A DNA stretch of 64,000 bases, taken from Acephala macrosclerotiorum. Taxonomy: Eukaryota > Ascomycota > Leotiomycetes > Helotiales > Mollisiaceae. Below the pieces are notes generated by a model. It saw only the letters and a program-made list of their open reading frames with translations, searched no databases and was not told the DNA's origin. This document shows, in pieces, positions 10,815-23,069 of the stretch. The stretch covers positions 96,194 to 160,193 of the forward strand of contig MU119323.1 of assembly GCA_014904845.1 (NCBI GenBank). The letters are read 5' to 3'. Made by a program: the position numbers and the translations under genes. The first letter of the stretch is position 1. Each line of letters begins with the position of its first letter.

Positions 10815-12062
10815 GGTGCCGATCAGGCTCAGCCTGGTGCTCAGCCTCGCGTCCAATGATTGTGGTTTCGTTCCAGACTTCGAGATATATAAATCTGAAA
10901 ATAAGGATGATATGGGAAATCAAAAAGAAGCTCAATGAAAGAATCAACCGTCGAGGCAGAAGCCTCGCGATGACATCAGGGACACTCGTCCTGCACGTGT
11001 CACTGCAAGGTTGGCTGCAGCCTTCACTCCAGTTGGGCGTTCATTCGCAAGCCTTGAACACGTCGAACATGAACATTATTGGAGACATCTCATTCGTTAT
11101 TAAATAATCGTCGTAGATCGTACGTGCATTAGATGAGGCTGCAGAGCACCAAGCTCTAAGTAGCAGAGTTGTATGCCTCGTGTTGACTCCTTGCTGCAAA
11201 ATTCAAGAATTTTTGGTTGGATGATGAACAGTCTGGGGCTGAGTGAGAGCAACCAGGTTTCCAAGCTTGTATTCGCCAGACTGGGACATCAGAAAGCCTT
11301 GTCTGCCTGACTGGCTGGAATACAATGGTCGCGTGAGTTACATCTCAAAGGCCCGCGCATGGTGCTAGGCACCCTGGTCGGCACGTGCCTAACACCTAAC
11401 TCATAGCCTGATAGGCGATCATTGCCCTTTGGAAGCTGGAGCCCTCTTCAAGAGGCTCTTAGATACGATGTTAACCCGTTCGATTATTTTGGTTCCAAGG
11501 CTGTCGTTCTTGGCCTTTGTGGGATGTAAGTTACAACCTATTGTTGGGGTTATGTTTAGGGGCCGGTCGGGTAAGCGAGCCCCGAAAAGTTCCCTAGCAG
11601 GGCAGGCCTGTAGCATTCCTCAGCAAGCTGGGACCTGGTGGACCAAAAAATTCAACTCTCAAAACTCTTTCTTGTAGCATCAAACATTCATGTATGGGAA
11701 AATTTTAGCGGTGGTGAGGTCGCTGAAGAGTCGAAGTTTACCTCTATTGTATTTTCACCATAGATGGCGGGAGTCGTTCTCGGCTCGGCTCCACATACCC
11801 CTCTCTACCCCTCTCTTCCGACACCAAAAAGCACACTTCCTCCACATCAAGTCATTGCCATAGCATAAAATGTTGATGACGTTTCATCATGACCAATCGT
11901 CGTAGGTTTCCCTGATGCCTCTTACTCGTACCTCCGAAAACGGTTGCTTGTGAGCCGAATGAGCATTCTATAAAACAGTTTAGACGCCCGCAAGTGCCCG
12001 GGCTCAAACGAATTACTCGTGGAGATATTCTATTGATTTTACTTTCTCTTTGGATTTTCACC
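10815..12062. other. divergent intergenic region
   Basis: Upstream of both the J-domain gene (-) and the dehydrogenase gene (+). Short open frames (for example near 11419-11677) have no coding character. A pyrimidine-rich stretch with repeated CCCCTCTC near 11796-11820 lies before the dehydrogenase gene. No RNA gene or repeat family was recognised. Confidence 0.45.
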
Positions 12063-13473
12063 ATGGTTGTCTACCTGAAAAGCAAACCCGAGACCAATGG
12101 CGCTTCTTCGAAGCCACCAGTTGATGTACCGAAAATCGTTCGTGGCGTGATCGATGATATACGGACTCAAGGAGATGCCGCAGTAAGATCATACTCCGAA
12201 AAGTTCGATAAATGGTCTCCATCATCATTTAAGCTCTCCAAGTCAGAGATAGAAACTATCATCTCCAAAGTTCCAAAGCAAACCATCGAGGACATCAAAA
12301 CAGTTCAGCACAATGTCCGTACTTTTGCCTTGGCACAACGAGAGTCGCTCAAGGACTTTGAGGTGGAGATCAGGCCTGGTGTCCACCTTGGTCAGAAGAA
12401 CATTCCGATCGCAAATGTGGGAGCGTAAGTCCATACTATTGAAATTAATTCTCCTTCATACTAACTAGAATTTTGTAGCTACATCCCAGGAGGACGATAC
12501 CCACTACTAGCATCAGCACATATGACTATTGTAACAGCCAAAGCGGCCGGTGTTCCCCGAGTAGTAGCCTGCACCCCGCCCATAAACGGCGAGATCCCAT
12601 CCTCCACCATCGCAGCCATGTACTTCGCTGGCGCAGACGAGATTTACATTCTCGGCGGTGTTCAAGCCGTTGCAGCCATGGCCATCGGAACCGAGACTAT
12701 CTCAAAAGTCGACTTCATCGCTGGCCCAGGGAATCCTTTCGTTGCTGAAGCAAAGAGGCAATTGTTTGGAGAAATTGGGATTGATCTTCCGGCTGGACCG
12801 ACGGAGGTGTTGATTGTGGCGGATGGAAAGGCGGATCCGACGACTGTGGCTGTGGATCTGCTTTCGCAAGCGGAACATGGGCCTGATACGCCTGCTGTGT
12901 TGATTACTAATTCGAAGGAGGTGGGTGAGAAGAGTATCACGGAGGTTGAGAGGTTGTTGAAGATTCTTCCTACTGCTGCGTTGGCGGGGGTGTCGTGGGA
13001 GACTTATGGAGAGGTTATTGTAGTTGATTCGTTGGACGAGGCGTATGCGTTAGCCGACAAGTATGCTAGTGAGCATGTTCAGATCCTGACAGAAAATCCG
13101 CGAGAAGCTTTGGAGAAGATGTCAAATTATGGGGCATTGTTCCTTGGGGAGAAGACTTGCGTGTCCTACGGAGACAAGGTGAGCAATCCCCTCGTCTTGA
13201 GATGATCTTGCTAATGATTGAAAGGTGATTGGGACGAACCATGTCTTGCCAACGAAGAAAGCTGCTCGCTTCACAGGAGGTTTGTGGGTGGGAAAGTACC
13301 TCAAGACTGTGACGTATCAAGAGGTCACCTCGGAGAAGGAAAGTGGTGAATTGGGAGTACTTTGCGGCCGAGCAGCAAGAGCTGAGAATTTCGAAGGTCA
13401 TGCACGGTCTGGTGATATCCGAGCAAGTCAGTATCTGAAGGAGACCTTTTCGTGGATGGAGAAGGAAGCGTAA
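12063..13473 (+). CDS. histidinol-dehydrogenase-like NAD-dependent alcohol dehydrogenase
   Basis: Exons 12063-12424, 12479-13178 and 13225-13473 join in frame to 436 residues. The start is the first ATG, in good context (accATGG). HisD-family signatures occur in order: YIPGGRYPLLASA (about 121), GPGNPFVAEAKRQL, DLPAGPTEVLIVAD, QAEHGPDTPAVL (Gln and His are zinc ligands in the family), GTNHVLPTKKAARFTGG, and ENFEGHARSGDI near the C terminus. Fungal histidine synthesis normally uses the trifunctional HIS4 protein, so a free-standing copy probably does another job. GGLWVGKYLKTVTYQ looks more like bacterial HpsN-type (sulfopropanediol 3-dehydrogenase) relatives than true HisD. The substrate is inferred, not shown. 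Bacterial origin by transfer is possible, but the gene has fungal introns. Confidence 0.87.
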
Positions 13474-13808
13474 TTTGGGTGGCCGAGACTCGCCAAAGGA
13501 ATAGGGGGTAGGGTATAGTGCGGCACTGGAGCAGTTTCTGCTTTTGCTGAAAAGAATCTATCTTTCATTCCAGACTCTTGATATCGGGAATCATTCAGTC
13601 TAGCTTGGATTCAAATTTGGTTTGGTTTCCCACATAGAGGGGCTCCCTATGCACTTGCACCAAGGGTTGCTTAGGCGAAGTCGTTTTCGTATGTCAAAGA
13701 TCGGGATGCAAATAGACGATAGAGAGACACTTTCAACAGCAATCATGCAATACTTGAATAACGCGCTTGGACGTTCAAACCGTTCATGGGTATATTTGCG
13801 CTTGCTAA
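13474..13808. other. convergent 3' spacer
   Basis: The 335 bp lie between the 3' ends of the dehydrogenase gene and the dCMP deaminase gene. Nothing further is seen. Confidence 0.5.
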
Positions 13809-14984
13809 CTAATACAAGCTCTGCTTCTCGAGATGAATCATGCCATTTGCCGGCTGGAGAACGTTAGCAGTGTCTCAATCAAGCATACCAAAGACTTACA
13901 GGCACGAACTGACGCAGCCGAACACCAGCCTCCTTGAAAACAGCCGCAGTCTCGGTATCCATGCTATACCCTTGGCTATACACCACTTCACTGATTCCCA
14001 CTTGTGTAATTTTAATACTGCAAGTCAAGCAGGGACAAGTATCGCAGTACAGAATTGCCCCTCCTCGAATGCGCTCTCGTCCAGCTTCCAGAAGAGCGTT
14101 CTCCTCGGCGTGGAGGCATAGGCATGTGCCAAGTCCCACACCGGATCCTTGGCCTTCGTTACATCTGGGACAGCCGCCCTCTCCGCAGTTCTTCAATCCT
14201 CGAGGGGTTCCGTTATATCCTGTGCTGATCACGCGCTTCTCCCGTACCAGGACACATCCAACCCGTCTCTTCATGCAATTGCTCCTCTGTGCTGCCAGCG
14301 ATGCCAATTGCATAAAGTATTGATCCCAACTTGGTCGTAACCTGTCCTCATTCGTCAAGTCCAACTTTCCAAGTGTAGCATATAAATGGGCGAGATTCGA
14401 TGATGTATTGATCAACCGCACCGTGGCTCGAGATATGAGAGGTAGCAGACCCGAGTCTGGGCTGTAGAGATGCTCGTCAGACTTGAGCAGGAATTTCTCG
14501 AGGGACATGCTGTCAGAGGAGGATTGTGTTTGTTTCAATCGTTCTTGGAATCGTTTCCACCTGATGCTGACTGGAGCATCAACGCTAACCAAGATGAAAA
14601 ACGGTCTCCGCAGAAGCTTGTCAAGAATTGACTCGGTATGTATGTCTGTTGTAACCCATCTATCACGCCATCGCTTTGTCACAAAGTCTAGTAATTCGTC
14701 TGCGGTATGGAAGCTAGTTTGGCCATCCTTCTCCTTGGATTGAGATGGTACATCTTCGAAAGATGTGTCGGAATCTTGCTTGGCATGACCATTGATAGTC
14801 AAAGTCTTGAGTGAGTCTGCATCTGGTTTGTCTTGTCGCAAATAGAGGTGGATAAAGCCGTGGTGCTCGGCGAGGTAATTGGCAACAGTCCGCTTGCCAG
14901 CACAAATCCCTAACCAAAGGTCAGCTACTTGTAACTTTGGCCGGCTGAGACATTGAAAGTACCTCCGCAGAGCCCGATGAGCAT
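13809..14984 (-). CDS. DCD1: deoxycytidylate (dCMP) deaminase
   Basis: Deaminates dCMP to dUMP, feeding thymidylate synthesis. A tiny first exon (14984-14963, MLIGLCG) joins 14909-13900, which joins 13853-13809; total 358 residues. The N-terminal half carries a P-loop-like GGICAGKRTVANYL, as in fungal dCMP deaminases. The C-terminal cytidine-deaminase fold has the zinc motif HAEENALLEAG and CPCLTCSIKI, preceded by VGCVLVREKRVISTGYNGTPRG. Without the last splice the frame would end LRQFVPVSLWYA. I prefer the 46-nt intron because it has a perfect GTAAGT donor, CTAAC branch and CAG acceptor and continues to PANGMIHLEKQSLY. The gene starts 416 bp from ATG7 on the opposite strand. Confidence 0.93.
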
Positions 14985-15400
14985 ATTTGAGACTGTTGAT
15001 GCCCTTGAAGTGTTGTTGCTTCGTGTACAGCAGAAAGGGGGACATGGTATGAACGCGTCGCGCTTGGTGAACGCGTTAAACGCCAAGCTTTTTGCCCCGC
15101 GGTTGCCGAGCTTAAGCCGCAGGCTCACTTTCGTTGACTTCAGCCTCCCACTTCCAGCACGTGCCCATCTCACTTGAGCATCAATCCCATGACTGTTCCA
15201 TCACACCAAGGCAACGGTGCAGTTGCTGATACACTTCGTTACTTTGTTAGCTTCGCCTTCTATCATCCTTCAGACTCTCAATATTCATTCTAAAGAAAGC
15301 CACATCCCCGAATACCGAGCTACCGATCTCCGCTTCGAAACAAACGAAAGTGAGTTGTGCCCCGCCTAGGTACCACAAACAGAACCATCTAGGACCGAAA
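14985..15400. promoter_or_regulatory. divergent promoter of the dCMP deaminase and ATG7 genes
   Basis: The 416 bp between two divergent ATGs must contain both promoters. No specific site was identified. Confidence 0.55.
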
Positions 15401-17655
15401 ATGGCTCTCAAATTCGCCCCCTTTGGATCGGATATAGAGTTACCCTTCTATACCGCTCTATCTACTCTCAAAATCGATGTCGATAAGCTCGATGATTCTG
15501 CTCGTCCTGTACTCGGCTTGTACGAGCCCCGCCAGGTACAAAACCATGAGGATAGCTGTCGCATGCAAATCCTAGGAAATGCTCTGACGAGCAAAGAGTG
15601 AGTTACGTATCTTGAGGAGAGACATTCATTCTGACATCGACAGGGTTCCTGCAGGCTATATTCGAGCGGAGGGCAAGATCAAGAATGTGAATACCATCGA
15701 GGAATTCAAGACCATAGATCACTCAGCTATTCTACAGACTGCAGGAAAGCAGGTATGCTCGAACTTAGTTTGAATATACGATGGGGGCTGACAAGTCTAG
15801 ATCTGGGATGCCATTAACGATGGTACAATTTACTCCATCCCTTCACTTCTCTCCTCCTTCACGGTCTTGTCATTCGCCAATCTGAAAAAGTACACTTTCA
15901 GTTACTGGTTTGCATTTCCAGCTCTGCATTCGGACCCGGTCTGGAGACGAAGTGAGTCTGAGAAGCCCGATCAGCTGACTGGGCAAGAATCGACTGCTCT
16001 GGTTGACGAGGTTGGGACATGGCGATACGGCACCGACAAGAGAGAGCACGGATTCTTCTTAGCCAAGAAGGTTCATTCCATTCCAAATGCTGGTGATCAA
16101 CCTACTACACCTGGGACCCCAGGAGATGAGATCGGCTACAAATGGGTTGTTGGATCTTTGCGACAGTTCGAAGATGGCTTCTTCAGAGGCATACCGACGG
16201 AGGACCAATATGTTTCATTTGTGGATCCATCAACCTACCCCGAAAACCCTGGATGGATGCTTCGAAACTTGCTGGTGTTGATTAGGAGAAGATTCAAGCT
16301 CCATAAGGTCCAGATCTTATGCTACCGAGACATTCAAGCAAAGAGACACGAAGCCCGAAGTAGGATTATGTTGCTGGAAAGCGACGAAAACGTTACACTC
16401 GCCGATACCATGCCGAAGGTCACCGGATGGGAACGGAATAGCCTTGGAAAGTTGTCAGCTAAAGTTACGAATTTGGCTCAATACATGGACCCTTCAAATC
16501 TAGCCGATCAGGCTGTCGACTTGAATTTGAAGCTAATGAAGTGGCGCATTGCTCCCGACCTCGATCTTAACAAGATCAAAGAGACCAAATGCCTTCTGCT
16601 TGGAGCTGGAACTTTGGGAACCTACGTCAGCAGACTCCTAATGGGGTGGGGAGTGAGAAAGATCACATTCATCGACAATGCCTCTGTATCATTCTCAAAT
16701 CCAGTCCGACAGCCGTTATTCGATTTCAAGGATTGTTTGGATGGCGGCCAGAAGAAGGCGTACAGAGCCGCCGAAGCATTGCAAGAGGTCTATCCAGGTG
16801 TGGACAGCACGGGGTTTGTCATGTCAGTTCCGATGCTTGGCCACCCCATTACCGATGAGCAAAGCTCAAGACTCGATTACGAAACGCTAGAGAAATTGAT
16901 GGACGACCATGACGCTATATTCCTCCTCATGGATACACGTGAGAGTCGATGGCTCCCAACAGTCATGGGTAAAGCGAAGAACAAGATCGTTCTGAACGCT
17001 GCTTTGGGTTTCGACACATGGGTTGTGATGAGGCATGGTGTTTTCGCTGCTGATGGGGGAGCTGCGACTTTGGGTTGTTACTTCTGCAATGATGTTGTGG
17101 CACCATCGGACGTAAGCATCTCTGCTGCTCAACCCGGAACCTAGCTAACGATATCTTTAGTCCCAAAAGGATGCGACACTCGATCAGCAGTGTACGGTGA
17201 CTCGTCCAGGAGTTGCTCCAATGGCATCTGCGCAACTGGTTGAGCTTCTTTCGTCTATTCAACAACATCCGGACGGAGCGCGTGCGCCTGCGCCAAAGGC
17301 CTCTACAAGCCAAGGTTCATCAGGTCGACTTGACTATGAGCGAGATCCTCCAAATCACCCACTCGGTTTGATCCCCCACCAAATTCGTGGTTTCGCTGCT
17401 ACATACCAAAACATTCTGGTCAGTGGTCAATCGTATGACTGCTGCTCTGCATGCTCTCCCAAGATCGTAGATGAGTACAAGCGATCTGGATGGGACTTCA
17501 TTAAGCGTGCTCTCACTGAGAAAGATTACATTACAGAGCTCAGTGGTCTGGCTGAAGTGCAGAGGCTTGCTGAGGCTGCTGCTGCGGGCGGCGAACTCGA
17601 CTGGGATTCTGAGCCAGAATTGGGTGGCGATAATGAAGATGGAGAACTCATTTGA
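15401..17655 (+). CDS. ATG7: autophagy E1-like activating enzyme Atg7
   Basis: Activates the ubiquitin-like proteins Atg8 and Atg12 with ATP and passes them to Atg3 and Atg10; cytosolic. Exons 15401-15597, 15644-15752, 15801-17111 and 17161-17655 join in frame to 703 residues, the usual length. The start [20 protein letters not shown] is typical. The ATP site [13 protein letters not shown] lies near residue 370, followed by [20 protein letters not shown]. The catalytic Cys is in [16 protein letters not shown] (Cys about 550), just after the last intron. The acidic C terminus ([18 protein letters not shown]) fits the Atg8-binding tail of the family. All parts are intact. Confidence 0.97.
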
Positions 17656-18122
17656 TGTCTTCGGCGATCTTACGATGGAAAATGATTTACGGAGGGCCGG
17701 AATTATGCGGGGCGTTCTGCGTTGGGCATAGGTGGAATCAAGGCAGGCCGGGGGGCGGACCTACTCATCTGGAAAGGAGCAACCATTTTCGTCTGAACTT
17801 GTCTATGTAGAGAGCACCTTGAATTTGAAGCTTCTCTTCTGAACAGTGCTGTACTGCAGTACCGCGGGATACCTAAGCATATTCCAGGGAGTTTTGCTGC
17901 ATCACGTGATTTGTGTCTAAACTTGGTTAGCGTTGATCCCCACTAGGTTTAAGCTAATGAAGCTCCCTGAGATGCAATGTCAAAAAAAGTATCAACAGCT
18001 ACCAGCTCACTCAATCGCCATTCGCGACATGATTTCGTACGTTGCACTCCCCATTCAACTCTTCCTTCAGCTAGGCTGACATCTGCTGCAGATACTGTAC
18101 ATAGTTTTTATTCATTTTGGCC
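17656..18122. other. intergenic spacer
   Basis: 3' region of ATG7 and promoter of the next gene in the same direction. No other feature is seen. Confidence 0.5.
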
Positions 18123-20573
18123 ATGCGCTCCCAATTGACTCGAAATGTTTTTCGACGCCTTCTCTCGAACGAAGGCCTCGTCTTCCGATGTCCTGCCCAA
18201 TCCTCTCTACATTATCGAACCCGCCAACGAAATGATCCTCTTTCCGTCGTCCGAGCCCCAACCCGGAGAACATTGTTCGGTTTCTCTCGAAAACCGACAC
18301 GAGAGACGAAAGAAGCACAACTTGCTCCAGGGTTGGCTGCAATGGTGCAGTTGAGCGTGAGGCAAAGGCTACAAGCTCAACCACCTCCTAGGGAGCAATT
18401 GCTGAGGGCGTGGGTATCATTTTTCGAATACAAGACAACCTGCAAGGAGGCTGTGAACAACGTGCAGCTGGGGCATGCGCTGAAGACCTACAAGTATCTG
18501 CAGAGTACAAAACAGGACGGAGAGTCGAATGTAACTCCGCAACAGATGAGGAAGGCACTCAGTGTACTTGGACGAATACCAAAGGACGTTACTGCAGCAC
18601 ATAGCGAGTTTGCAAGACTCTTGTACGAAGACTATTCACTTGAGCGTGGTCGTGCCGGTAATTCGACTGATCCGTTGAAAGATTTGTACGCTCTTGTAGT
18701 GATCCTGACTCAGACCGGGGATTCTTCCAACGCCAGAGACCTAGTGACGTCCAAACAACCGCTCGCGAAGGTAGATCTTGGCCAAATGGTGGATACAGCA
18801 ATACGGAATTCCTGGTCTCGAATCCTCTCCGGCTTCGCCCAAGAAGATGATGAAGTGGAGCTCTTGCGGACCTGGGAAATGCTTGAAGGGGTGGGATGGC
18901 CATATGGGTATGTAGTTCAGAACATCATGACTACATTCTACGCATCGAAGAATAATATCGAAGCTACCAAGAAGTGGTACGAGAAGCCGCTTTCAACGAA
19001 AACCAAAACCCGTTCTTATCCGTATGCGAGCCTAATACACACAATCCTAAAGTTCTGTATTCGAAACGATGAACTGGAGTGGTGCAAGAAGATCTTTCGA
19101 GACCTCCTCGCCAATGAACCACCGAAAGAAATTTGGGATGTTGTTCTTCAGTGGGCAGCCGGTGGCTTGGGGAAAGGCGTTGAGGACGTGGAGAAGATGA
19201 TGGAGATAATGATCCGACGAAGTCCAGATGATGCGGGCCCCGACGCCGAGACTATCAATGGGTTGGTCGAGCTTGCTGTGTATTTCAACGATTCATATCT
19301 TGCTGAGCGATACATTGCCCTTGGACAAAAGTTCGGGATTCGACCTAACGCCAAAACATATTGTTTGCAAATGAGTTACAGAGCTGGTGCCAATGACCTA
19401 CGAGGAGCTCAAGCAGCGTACGAGCATTTGCAAGCAGAAGAAGTTCTCAACAACGAGGACCTTCCTGCTATCAACAAATACATCCGAGCACTCTGCTCCG
19501 CTAAAACTCCGAACTATGAACGCATCGTATCTATCATGACCGACCTCTCAGAGCGGCAGAAGCGCCTCGAGGCAGAAACAACTTGTTCCCTGGCAAAAAT
19601 TTACCTATCTCGCAATGAGACCGACGAACTCATCGACCTGCTGCAAACAGAATCCTACCATTACACTTACGATGAACGGGCCCTGATCCGAGAAGTGTTC
19701 ATGGAATTTTGTCTCTCTCCTGAAACGGACACCATCCGTTCCTGGACCGCATACACCATTCTCCACCCTCTCTTTGACGAGACCACAGTAGCACAGCGTA
19801 CTGTTTTGATGAAAGACTTTTTCTCCCGAGGCCGCTGCGACATGGCCTCATACGTCTTCGGACACATGCGAGCACACAATATGCCGGACCGCCGACCAGT
19901 ATTGAATACTTACGTTCAATGTTTCCTCGGCATCGCTGCTTGTGCGGACCGCGAGGCATTAGACATGGTACACAACATGCTCAAGATGGACTCAAACATT
20001 GAACCCACCACAGCTCTCAACAATAGTCTTATGCTAGCATATACCGCATGCGAAGACGCAGATAGAGCACTGGGTTTTTGGGACGACATCACGAACTCAA
20101 GAGAAGGGCCGAGTTACCAGAGCTTGGAAATCGTGTTTTGGGCTTGCAGCCGGAAGCATTTTGGGGATGTGCGAGCAAGAGAGATTTGGAGCAAGATGAG
20201 GAGGATGGAGATTGAGGTTACTGGGAAGGTGTTCTCGGCTTATGTTGGGTCATTGGCCGGGCACGGGAAATTGGATGAGGCTAAGGGAGTGTGTGAACAG
20301 GTACCCAAGGAGCTTGGGGTGACCGTTGATGTATTGACGTAAGTTTATTTTCTTGCCCTTTCGGGTCCCGGCTGCGTGCGAGAACATCTAGCTGACTTGA
20401 GCAGGCTAGGGACATTTTACAATGCAATTCCAGGCCAGAACCGCAAAGATCTTGTGGAGGAGTGGGCAAAAGACAACTACCCAGATGCTTGGAAAGAGCT
20501 TGAGAAGCTTGGCCGAACAGAGCATGAAGAGGGTCATATGCTGTTCAACATGAAGAGAGAGTTCAAGGCATGA
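18123..20573 (+). CDS. mitochondrial PPR/TPR-like helical-repeat protein
   Basis: Exons 18123-20338 and 20405-20573 join in frame (AC|G CTA) to 794 residues. The start ATG gives MRSQLTRNVFRRLLSNEG, an arginine-rich amphipathic leader suited to mitochondrial import. The body is a string of helical pairs with pentatricopeptide-like spacing, for example YAALGQK-like turns at IALGQKFGIRPNAKTYCLQM, AQAAYEHLQAEEVLNNEDL, and ACSRKHFGDVRAREIWSKM. Such proteins bind organellar RNA or help assemble respiratory complexes; fungal CIA84-type complex I assembly factors have a similar look, but I cannot assign it. The neighbours downstream include mitochondrial bS18. Confidence 0.78.
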
Positions 20574-20883
20574 GGATGTATATGATGTGCCATATATGAA
20601 AAATTCAAAATACATCTAGCTGGTAACTCGGTCGAGCCTGTAACTTGCTCTTAAAATCTGAGCCTAGATGTCAAAGGTTGTATTTTGGGAGCCGCAGGAC
20701 GACTTCTATCTTTAGGATATAGTATACCGGTGCTGCATCAATCGAATTGATCGGAATAGAGAGGAACGAAGCGAGACCACTTAAAGCCTCTGTTGTCCTT
20801 GAAATCGCCGAATTCTGGTATTCTTTGCTTCTTATACATAATGTACATCATCTGCTCTTTTCACCCAGCTCTAAGTTCAAAAT
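20574..20883. other. convergent 3' spacer
   Basis: Short spacer between the 3' ends of the helical-repeat gene and the bS18m gene. Nothing further is seen. Confidence 0.5.
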
Positions 20884-21744
20884 CTAGAAGACAGCAGGAA
20901 CGTTCGATCTCAGAGGAGTGATGTTCTGTGACCTCGTCTTCCCGTAGTAATAGAGGATCTCCGGGTGCCTATGCACACTAGGCATCATTCCCATCCCAAT
21001 ACTCCTCCGGATAGCCTTCGCGATCTTCCTCTGATTCGCGGGTCTCAATCCCGTCTCCTTGGAATGTCTTATCCTACCCATCGGAGTCATATATTCCGAC
21101 ATAATCGAGAAGTTCTGCAAATGCAAATCCATTAGCCTCACTTCTCCTCGCAGACCCCGGAAACTAATACTGAGAATAGAAAGACGTACCCTATAATGAT
21201 CCAAAGGATTAAAATCCAAAACGTCAAAAACATCATGCATAGGCTTATCCCTCTTCTTCCACTTCGCCATCTCCACCTCACTTAAATCATGCGGCGCATA
21301 CACATCTCCCGGCTTAAATCTCCTCGTAATCTGCTTGCTCAACGCACTAGCATTCACATGTCCTTGGAAATCCGTCACAGTGGATCCGCTGCCTTGCTGT
21401 CGCATTCTATCGTTCCGTTCATGAGATCGAGCAATCAAGGCTCGGATTCTGCTGTGGATGGGGGGTGCTGCTGGTTGTTGGATTGGGTTTGAGAATCGGG
21501 TTGAGGAGGATGGGTAGCGGAGCCCAGGGGGGGAAGGGGCGCCTTCGCCGGAGCTGAGGAGGTCGGAGGCTGCTGATGGTGGTGGTTCATCTGGATTTTG
21601 TTAGGTGTTGTTTGAGGGATGGATTGATTTCTACATACCAGCTTTCAGGACTGGGGAAGTCGAGAATGTAGCTCGCAGACTTGGAATTTGTCTCGAAGCT
21701 TGCCTCGCCATATTGAGGCATTGAAATCGTGGAGGTGCCATCAT
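20884..21744 (-). CDS. RSM18: mitochondrial small-subunit ribosomal protein bS18m
   Basis: Three exons, 21744-21639, 21590-21190 and 21114-20884, join in frame to 245 residues. The ATG at 21744 opens an Arg/Ser-rich mitochondrial leader ([18 protein letters not shown]). A Pro-rich linker follows, then the S18 domain: [15 protein letters not shown], then [35 protein letters not shown] and [17 protein letters not shown], matching the S18 core that binds 16S-like rRNA with bS6. The second intron (21115-21189) is 75 nt and in frame with no stop. It is an intron rather than coding sequence because the domain is continuous across it and it has a GTACGT donor and CAG acceptor. Divergent from IMP3. 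Confidence 0.9.
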
Positions 21745-21910
21745 TGCCTTGATGCTCTCATCGACTCCAAGAAATGTCGTTCAGTGTGTTCCCCAAGCGC
21801 AATTTTTAGCGCCGTCAAATCATTTTTCCGGTTCCGGCGCAAATGTCCAAAATTATCCCGACCTCAGCCCAGAAGGTGCGAACTTTGATATCAGCACCAA
21901 TTCAGTCACG
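21745..21910. promoter_or_regulatory. bidirectional promoter of bS18m and IMP3
   Basis: Only 166 bp separate the two start codons, so mitochondrial and nucleolar ribosome genes probably share this promoter. Confidence 0.65.
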
Positions 21911-22537
21911 ATGGTCAGGAAATTGAAGCATCATGAGCAGAAGCTCCTTAAGAAAGTAGACTTTACGACCTACAAAAGCGACAATAACCATCGAGATTCG
22001 GCAGTGATTCGAAGATACAACATCCAGAAGCCGGGAGACTTCCAGAAATACAACCGGATATGCGGGGTGAGTTCCTTCTAGATACCTTCAAGTCCCTTCT
22101 AAAGTATAAATATATCCTAATTGCGTTCACAGAGCCTCAAACATCTCGCCCACCGCCTCGCAGCCCTCCCACCCGACTCCGCTTTCAGACACAAACACGA
22201 AACCCTCCTCCTCTCCAAACTTAACGATATGGGTCTCCTCCCCTCCACCGCCTCCTCCGCCAAGCTCTCCGAAGTCGAACGTCACGTCTCTGTATCCGCC
22301 TTTTGCAGACGCAGATTGCCAGTCATAATGACGAGATTACGAATGGCCGAAACAGTACAAGCAGCTACCAAGATGATCGAGCAAGGACATGTAAGAGTTG
22401 GTACCGAAAAAATTACGGATACGGCATTCCTGGTCACGAGGAGCATGGAGGACTTCGTTACTTGGGTGGATGGGAGTAAGATCAAGAGGAATATTCTCAA
22501 GTACAGGGAGAAGCTGGATGATTTTGATCTGCTTTGA
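21911..22537 (+). CDS. IMP3: U3 snoRNP protein Imp3 (SSU processome)
   Basis: Imp3 helps pair U3 snoRNA with the pre-rRNA during small-subunit processing in the nucleolus. Exons 21911-22066 and 22133-22537 join in frame to 186 residues, the normal length. The start [18 protein letters not shown] is the family's conserved N terminus, followed by [21 protein letters not shown]. An S4-type RNA-binding domain covers about residues 112-165 ([31 protein letters not shown]). The protein ends [12 protein letters not shown] as in yeasts and other fungi. All expected parts are present. Confidence 0.96.
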
Positions 22538-23069
22538 GGGGGAAGGCTGGAACCATTTGGGCATGCTTGGAGGAATGGCAGGGCTGTTCTGGAGTTCCGG
22601 CTTGGGTTACTGCACTGCATGGAGTTTGGAAAACAAAACTTGCATTGGGAGGAGTACCATTTGTATTGTTCTGTTGCTTCTGACAACGATCCAGCTGATG
22701 GAGGACATTTGATGAATTTTGAAATTCATTGTATTGGTTTGATTTGCACCACTTAGGACTTGCATTGGGAGAGGTGTTTGCTCCAGTGAGTCGACAATCA
22801 CTCGGATCACAAGGAACATGCTGGAGAGGATTATGGGAAACCACTGTATTGCATTCTAGAAAGAAAATGTGCGGCTATTTTACGCCCGACTAGTTACATC
22901 AGGAAGACCCGCAAGTGCTGAGACTCCCTGAACGCCATCTAAACTCCATCTTAACTCCCCGAAGGAAAACTCCACCGATCTATCTATCCATGAAGTTTCC
23001 ATGTTTTGCGCAAGAAACTCAATGTCCCTAGGGTCCTAGAGCATTCTCGCAACCAACAAATACATTCTT
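22538..23069. other. spacer with a short direct repeat
   Basis: 3' flanks of IMP3 and the secreted protein. The 14-mer ACTTGCATTGGGAG occurs twice (about 22638 and 22757), and a palindromic stretch TGAATTTTGAAATTCA lies near 22713. No gene is seen. Confidence 0.45.

Noticed and set aside
10143..10859. Plus-strand Ser/Cys-rich frame of 238 residues
   Set aside because: Shadow of the coiled-coil coding sequence on the other strand.
11419..11677. Opposed small frames in the J-protein/dehydrogenase spacer
   Set aside because: Neither has family resemblance, good start context or splice partners.
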